64,000 nt of DNA. It comes from Alistipes sp. UBA936 (GTDB taxonomy: Bacteria > Bacteroidota > Bacteroidia > Bacteroidales > Rikenellaceae). The stretch is from contig DBDI01000030.1 of NCBI GenBank assembly GCA_002293505.1, positions 81,459-145,458 on the forward strand, given 5' to 3'. The notes under the pieces are model-generated. The model searched no databases. It was given only the letters and a program-made list of their open reading frames with translations, and was not told the origin of the DNA. How positions within the stretch are numbered: position 1 is the stretch's first letter; each line of letters opens with the position of its first letter. The translations under genes and the position numbers were made by a program. This document shows positions 59,747-64,000 of the stretch, piece by piece.

Positions 59747-61062
59747 TGTAGTCGGATTTTTACGGCGGCGGCGTGAGCGTCCAAACCCTCGGCGTCGGCC
59801 AGTGTTGTGATTACGGGGGCGAGCGAGCGCAAACCGGCCTCGGAGAGCTCTTGGAGCGTGATTTTGCGTACAAAACTGTCCAAATTCACGCCGCTGACGG
59901 AGCGCGCCCAGCCGCTCGTCGGAAGGGTGTGGTTGGTTCCGGAGGCGTAATCGCCGGCGCTTTCGGGCGAGAACCCGCCGATGAAAATGCTGCCCGCGGC
60001 GGTGATCTGTTCGGCGACGAGCCACGGGTCAACCATCTGAATTATAAGGTGTTCAGCTGCGTATAGGTTGGCGAAGTCGATCATCTGATCGCGAGTTTCC
60101 AACACGATCGCGCGGCTTCCGGCGAGTGATTTTTCGGCCAACTCGCGGCGTGAAAGAGCGGCCAGTTGGCTCTCGATATGACAGTTGACCGCGGAGGCGA
60201 AATCGGCGGAGTCGCACACTAAAACCGCCTGACTATCAGCTCCGTGCTCGGCCTGAGAGAGCATATCTGCAGCAACAAAATCGGGTCGGGCGGACGAGTC
60301 GGCCAATACCAGAACTTCCGACGGCCCGGCAGGCATATCGACAGCGCAATCGGCGACATTCACAAGTTGCTTAGCACGAGTGACATAGCGGTTTCCAGGG
60401 CCGAAAATCTTATCGACGCGCGGAACACTTTCGGTACCGAACGCCATCGCCGCAATTGCCTGAGCACCACCTATTTTGAACACGCGATCGACTCCGCAGA
60501 ACCGTGCGGCGAACAAAACGGCAGGAGCGACCGAACCATCGGGCCCCGCGGGCGTACACATCACAACCTCGGGGCAACCGGCCACGCGGGCGGGTACGGC
60601 GAGCATCAGCACGGTCGAAACCAACGGCGCCGTCCCCCCGGGAACGTAGAGTCCGACCCGCTGGATCGGCACGGAACGCTGCACGCAACGAACCCCGGGT
60701 GAAGTTTCAACATCCACATTCACAAGACGTTGCGCTTCGTGAAAAAGGCGGATATTTCGCACCGCGGCGGCAACAGCGTCCTTCAACTCACCCGAAACCG
60801 CCCCCTCCGACTGCACAAATTCGGCCTCGGAAACCGCTAACCCAACCTCCGAATCTGCGACTCCAGCCTCGGAAACGCCCTGATCTCCAGAAGCTCGCCC
60901 CTCGATCTCGGCCGCAATTTCGCGAACGGCTCGGTCGCCGCCTGCTCTAACGCTACTCAAAATCTGCTCGACGCGAGCGGAAATATCTGAGTCCGAGGTT
61001 TCTACGCGCCGCGCAAGATCGGGCCACTCGGCCGTCGCAGGATATATATATATAGGTATCAT
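59743..61062 (-). CDS. hisD: Histidinol dehydrogenase
   Basis: 439 residues, zinc NAD-dependent enzyme of the last two steps. GLYVPGGTAPLVSTVLMLAVPA, IGGAQAIAAMAFGTESVPRVDKIFGPGN, DMPAGPSEVLVLAD, LSQAEHGADSQAVLV and EHLIIQM. Residues 56-90 are a Gly/Ser/Ala/Glu/Val-rich insertion (EGRASGDQGVSEAGVADSEV...) in the N-terminal helical region. It should lie on the surface, since all catalytic blocks are intact. Confidence 0.95.
   Translation of the reverse strand: MIPIYIYPATAEWPDLARRVETSDSDISARVEQILSSVRAGGDRAVREIAAEIEGRASGDQGVSEAGVADSEVGLAVSEAEFVQSEGAVSGELKDAVAAAVRNIRLFHEAQRLVNVDVETSPGVRCVQRSVPIQRVGLYVPGGTAPLVSTVLMLAVPARVAGCPEVVMCTPAGPDGSVAPAVLFAARFCGVDRVFKIGGAQAIAAMAFGTESVPRVDKIFGPGNRYVTRAKQLVNVADCAVDMPAGPSEVLVLADSSARPDFVAADMLSQAEHGADSQAVLVCDSADFASAVNCHIESQLAALSRRELAEKSLAGSRAIVLETRDQMIDFANLYAAEHLIIQMVDPWLVAEQITAAGSIFIGGFSPESAGDYASGTNHTLPTSGWARSVSGVNLDSFVRKITLQELSEAGLRSLAPVITTLADAEGLDAHAAAVKIRLQ
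60793..60897 (-). repeat. Low-complexity in-frame insertion in hisD
   Basis: About 35 codons of SEA/SEV/SEG-type repeats with matching DNA repeats (GCCTCGGAAAC occurs twice on the plus strand). Not part of the conserved HisD sequence. Confidence 0.6.
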
Positions 61063-61910
61063 TTTATGATCTTTTCGAGCGCCAGCACCAAAATCCCCTC
61101 GGCACCAATCGCTTTAAGTGCTTCGATTTTGTTCCAAAGTTCCTCCTCGCGAACGACCGAATGCATTGAACACCAGCCTGTTTGCGCCAAAGGCATCACG
61201 GTTGGGGAGCGCATCGCGGGAAGGATTTCGATGGCGCGTTCGACGGACTCCTGCGGCAGGTTCATCAACAGGTACTTCATTCCGCGACTTTCCAGCGCCG
61301 CCTCGAACCGGAACATAAGTTGTTCTAACAGAGCCTGTTTCTCGGCCGATAGCCCCGGAGTGGCGATTAACACTGCCTCCGACTGCAGAACCTGTTCCAC
61401 TTCGACTAAACCGTTGGAAACCAGCGTTCCTCCGCTCGAAACGATGTCGAAAATCGCATCCGCCATACCGACCGCCGGAGCTATCTCAACCGAACCTGCA
61501 ATTTCGTGAATATCAGCCACAACGCCCTCGCGCGCAAAAAAGTCTCTCAAAATTCTCGGATACGAGGTCGCGATGCGTTTGCCTGCGAAATATCCCGGAC
61601 CGGTGTAGGTTTCCGCGCGCGGAATAGCCAGCGAGATTCGGCAGGCACCAAAGCCAAGCTGCTGAACCACAGAAACATCGAAGCCCTTTTCGGCCACCTC
61701 GTTGAAGCCCACTATACCCAGATCGGCCACACCCATCGACACGGCCTGCGGGATGTCGTCGTCGCGAAGGTACAAAACTTCGAGCGGGAAACTCGCCGAG
61801 CGCGTGAGGAATTTTCGTCTGTTGTCATCCACCGCCACGCCTGCATCGTGCAGTAGTTCAAGGCTTTGTTCGTTCAGTCGGCCCTTGGCCTGTATTGCGA
61901 TCCGTATCAT
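61059..61910 (-). CDS. hisG: ATP phosphoribosyltransferase, long form
   Basis: 283 residues, HisG_L type with a C-terminal ACT-like regulatory domain, so it needs no HisZ. IAIQAKGRLNEQSLELL at the start, DLGIVGFNEV, the PRPP-binding EIAGSVEIAPAVGMADAIFDIVSSGGTL and a C-terminal SPTVMPLAQTGWCSMHSVV. First committed enzyme of histidine synthesis, normally feedback-inhibited by histidine. No his leader peptide or attenuator precedes it; it is coupled to the upstream gene by ATGA. Confidence 0.95.
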   Translation of the reverse strand: MIRIAIQAKGRLNEQSLELLHDAGVAVDDNRRKFLTRSASFPLEVLYLRDDDIPQAVSMGVADLGIVGFNEVAEKGFDVSVVQQLGFGACRISLAIPRAETYTGPGYFAGKRIATSYPRILRDFFAREGVVADIHEIAGSVEIAPAVGMADAIFDIVSSGGTLVSNGLVEVEQVLQSEAVLIATPGLSAEKQALLEQLMFRFEAALESRGMKYLLMNLPQESVERAIEILPAMRSPTVMPLAQTGWCSMHSVVREEELWNKIEALKAIGAEGILVLALEKIIK

Positions 61911-62389
61911 ATTATCGTGTCCATTTTGATGTCGTGCGGTTCGGCAGGCACGGCCTCGACCAGCCTGTGTGGCGGACAGATCCCCACCTTATATATATGC
62001 GTGGCGTCCGGTCGTGCCAGATAGCGGTCATAGTAGCCGCCGCCGCGACCCAGCCGCCCGCCCGAAGCGTCGAACGCCATCCCCGGAACCAGCATCAGGT
62101 CGATCTCAGCTGCCTTCACCTCGGCCGTCCCCGACGGTTCCCGAATCCCGAAAGCGCCCGTCACCAAACAACCAGGGCCGTTATATTCGTGAAAGGTCAT
62201 CTCTCCGCCCGTCACAACCGGTAGTGCCAACCGCTTCACACCCAGCCATCGTCTCAGCATCGGCAGGGTAGTCACTTCGTCCGGCAGAGCATAATATAGT
62301 GCCACGGTGCGTGCGGTGTCAAATTGAGGCAGTTGCTCGATTTGTTCGGCGTAAAAGTTTTTGAGGGCTTCGCGTAACGTATTTTTCAT
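61907..62389 (-). CDS. 5-formyltetrahydrofolate cyclo-ligase
   Basis: 160 residues. VALYYALPDEVTT, DLMLVPGMAFDASGGRLGRGGGYYDRYL (the family signature) and PHDIKMDTII at the C terminus. Converts 5-formyl-THF to 5,10-methenyl-THF. The ATG at 62389 begins MKNTLREAL. A TAATTTTGG -7 box (62411-62403) gives a leader of about 9 nt, so this gene heads the run through the his genes. Confidence 0.92.
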   Translation of the reverse strand: MKNTLREALKNFYAEQIEQLPQFDTARTVALYYALPDEVTTLPMLRRWLGVKRLALPVVTGGEMTFHEYNGPGCLVTGAFGIREPSGTAEVKAAEIDLMLVPGMAFDASGGRLGRGGGYYDRYLARPDATHIYKVGICPPHRLVEAVPAEPHDIKMDTII

Positions 62390-62411
62390 TATATTTGCGA
62401 CACCAAAATTA
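62390..62411. promoter_or_regulatory. Divergent promoter pair, cyclo-ligase/his operon (-) and sdhC (+)
   Basis: TAATTTTGG at 62411-62403 (minus) and TATATTTGC at 62390-62398 (plus). Here the boxes face each other, so the two transcripts overlap at their 5' ends, unlike the other pairs. The sdhC leader is about 25 nt. Confidence 0.6.
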
Positions 62412-62427
62412 CAAAAAAAATTTAATA

Positions 62428-63114
62428 ATGAAATCACCATTTATTATCGGCTCGTCTGTCGGACGCAAGTTCGTGATGAGCATCTCCGGAGCGGCCCTCG
62501 TGTTGTTCGTCACTTTCCACGCCGTGATGAACGCCGTTGCCCTGATCTCGGCCGACGCCTACAATTGGGTGTGCGCTGTTCTCGGGGCCAATTGGTACGC
62601 TTTGGTTGCTACTCTCGGGCTGGCGGCACTCGTGTTCGTGCACATCGCCTACGGGGTGTGGCTCACGCTCCAAAACCGTAAGGCTCGCGGGTCGATCCGT
62701 TACGCGGTGAACGCTCCCAACCAGGGGGTTGCGTGGTCGTCCAAGAATATGCTCGTGTTGGGCTTCGTTGTTCTGTTGGGCTTGTGCGTGCACCTTGTTC
62801 ACTTTTGGGCTAAGATGCAGCTCGTCGAAGTTATGGGCCAGCACACGAACTCCCTCGGACTTAGCCCGCAGGACGGTGCTTCGCTTATCGCCTTCACGTT
62901 CAGTAAGTGGTACAACGTTGTGATCTACCTTGTGTGGTTCGCTGCAATGTGGTTGCACCTCACCCACGGCGTTTGGAGTATGTTCCAGTCGAGCGGCATT
63001 AGCAACCAAACCTGGTTGCCGAGACTCAAGTGCGTCGGTAACTGGTGGGCAACCATCGCCGTCGGACTGTTCGCTCTGGTGGTAGTCGTGTTTTTCATTA
63101 AAAGTTTGTTATAG
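62428..63114 (+). CDS. sdhC: Succinate dehydrogenase/fumarate reductase cytochrome b subunit
   Basis: 228 residues, five membrane helices. Heme-ligating histidines appear in VTFHAVMNAVAL, VHIAYGVWL, VHLVHFWAKM and WLHLTHGVWSMF, as in Wolinella-type di-heme FrdC. With sdhA following 2 nt later, this is the Bacteroidota C-A-B operon that runs fumarate respiration or succinate oxidation. Codons end in C/T and look like those of a highly expressed gene. Confidence 0.92.
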   Translation: MKSPFIIGSSVGRKFVMSISGAALVLFVTFHAVMNAVALISADAYNWVCAVLGANWYALVATLGLAALVFVHIAYGVWLTLQNRKARGSIRYAVNAPNQGVAWSSKNMLVLGFVVLLGLCVHLVHFWAKMQLVEVMGQHTNSLGLSPQDGASLIAFTFSKWYNVVIYLVWFAAMWLHLTHGVWSMFQSSGISNQTWLPRLKCVGNWWATIAVGLFALVVVVFFIKSLL

Positions 63115-63116
63115 TT

Positions 63117-64000
63117 ATGAAGCTGGAATCTAAGGTGCCCGCCGGCGGGCTCGAAAATAAGTGGAGCGCACACAAGGCCGCCATCAAGGTGGTCAGCCCC
63201 GCTAACAAACGTAAACTCGACATCATCGTTATCGGTACCGGCCTCGGTGGTGGCGCTGCTGCTGCCGCTCTTGGCGAATTGGGTTATAACGTTAAGGTGT
63301 TCTGCATCTCCGACTCTCCTCGCCGCGCTCACTCGATCGCTGCCCAGGGGGGTATCAACGCTGCTAAGAACTACCAGAACGATAACGACTCGGTGTTCCG
63401 CTTGTTCTACGATACGATTAAAGGTGGGGACTACCGTGCTCGCGAGGCAAACGTCTACCGTCTGGCCGAGGTTTCGAACCTGATCATCGACCAGTGCGTT
63501 GCTCAGGGTGTTCCTTTCGCTCGCGAATACGGCGGGTTGCTCGATAACCGCTCTTTCGGGGGCGCTCAGGTTTCGAGAACTTTTTACGCCCGCGGCCAAA
63601 CCGGCCAGCAGCTCTTGCTCGGGGCTTACGCCGCCCTGAACCGTCAGGTAGCTAAAGGTAGCGTCAAGAGTTACCCTCGTTACGAGATGGTCGACGTTGT
63701 GGTCGAGGATGGCGAGGCTCGCGGTATCATTGCCCGTAACCTCGTGACCGGCGATTTGGAGCGCTTCGGCGCCCACGCCGTCGTGATTGCCAGCGGTGGT
63801 TACGGTAACGTCTTCTTCCTCTCTACCAACGCTATGAACTCCAACGGTTCGGCCGCTTTCCAGTGCTACCGTAAGGGGGCGTGGTTCGCCAACCCGTGCT
63901 TCACTCAGATCCACCCCACGTGTATTCCCGTTCACGGCGACCAGCAGTCGAAGCTGACCCTGATGTCCGAGTCGCTTCGTAACGACGGCCGTATCTGGGT
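63117..64000 (+). CDS. sdhA: Succinate dehydrogenase/fumarate reductase flavoprotein subunit, 5' part
   Basis: The first 294 or so codons lie in the window; the gene continues past the right edge. FAD loop IIVIGTGLGGGAAAAALGELGY, the covalent-FAD histidine in RRAHSIAAQGGINAAKN, VVIASGGYGNVF and HPTCIPVHGD are visible. Subunit that binds fumarate/succinate; sdhB would be expected just downstream. Starts 2 nt after sdhC. Confidence 0.95.
   Translation, partial: MKLESKVPAGGLENKWSAHKAAIKVVSPANKRKLDIIVIGTGLGGGAAAAALGELGYNVKVFCISDSPRRAHSIAAQGGINAAKNYQNDNDSVFRLFYDTIKGGDYRAREANVYRLAEVSNLIIDQCVAQGVPFAREYGGLLDNRSFGGAQVSRTFYARGQTGQQLLLGAYAALNRQVAKGSVKSYPRYEMVDVVVEDGEARGIIARNLVTGDLERFGAHAVVIASGGYGNVFFLSTNAMNSNGSAAFQCYRKGAWFANPCFTQIHPTCIPVHGDQQSKLTLMSESLRNDGRIW

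Noticed and set aside
61041..61060. TA-dinucleotide run at the hisD start (also near 30795 and 61992)
   Set aside because: Short runs encoding Ile/Tyr repeats; no promoter or regulatory pattern could be supported.
61911..62427. Histidine leader peptide or T-box upstream of the his genes
   Set aside because: The cyclo-ligase gene abuts hisG and its own leader is only about 9 nt; no His-codon run or terminator/antiterminator is present.
1..64000. CRISPR arrays, insertion sequences, restriction or other defence systems
   Set aside because: No regularly spaced repeats, transposase or toxin/nuclease gene sets were seen; the gene content is almost entirely core metabolism, wall synthesis and replication.

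Overview
The window is a compact stretch of a Bacteroidota chromosome, most likely from a fairly GC-rich Bacteroidales member (Rikenellaceae/Alistipes-like is a guess). The grounds are: Bacteroidota-type -7 promoter boxes (TAnnTTTG) in front of most transcription units; few recognisable Shine-Dalgarno sites; a Bacteroidota-order dcw cluster ending in a GldE-like gene and a phosphopantetheinyl transferase; fused HisIE and HisB; and succinate dehydrogenase/fumarate reductase in the order C-A. Coding density is extreme. No gap exceeds about 210 bp, co-directional genes mostly overlap by ATGA, and five of the six convergent protein-coding pairs overlap. I saw no prophage, insertion sequence or CRISPR array.

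Layout. 1-250: start of a Gfo/Idh/MocA oxidoreductase (-). 291-4269: RNA-modification and salvage operon (rlmD, SIMPL protein, mnmD, cdd, RluA-type synthase). 4246-6328: mltG, the SRP RNA gene and xerD. 6355-10616: nadB, a BIG2 lipoprotein and aspS. 10655-15209: tadA, a TPR protein, a U32 protein and a methyltransferase. 15191-24915 (-): ygiQ, dnaB, an S41 peptidase, yifB, a structured RNA candidate, comEC and a THUMP-like methyltransferase. 24953-30824: an EamA transporter, ruvC and an S24-type regulator (-), tRNA-Arg(CCG), dnaG and two unrelated L,D-transpeptidases.

30792-47157 (-) is one unbroken dcw cluster: rsmH, ftsL-like, ftsI, murE, mraY, murD, ftsW, murG, murC, ftsQ, ftsA, ftsZ, a gldE-like gene and a PPTase. 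It makes lipid II precursors and the divisome; mraZ and murF are not in it. 47231-52372 holds an acyltransferase (+) and the murB-tilS-holA-aminotransferase-like operon (-). 52419-62389 (-) is an 11-gene run: 5-formyl-THF cyclo-ligase, hisG-D-C-B-A-F-IE (no hisH), prmC, recX and an M23 peptidase. 62428-64000 (+) is sdhC and the start of sdhA.

The most interesting signals are: (i) a roughly 140-nt structured RNA candidate between yifB and comEC with 6S-like architecture; (ii) tiny divergent promoters whose -7 boxes lie 3-8 nt from the start codons, predicting leaderless mRNAs in both directions; (iii) repeated in-frame low-complexity insertions in conserved enzymes; (iv) a his operon lacking hisH; and (v) a class IV aminotransferase-like protein with no possible catalytic lysine. 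All calls come from reading the sequence; no database search was run.
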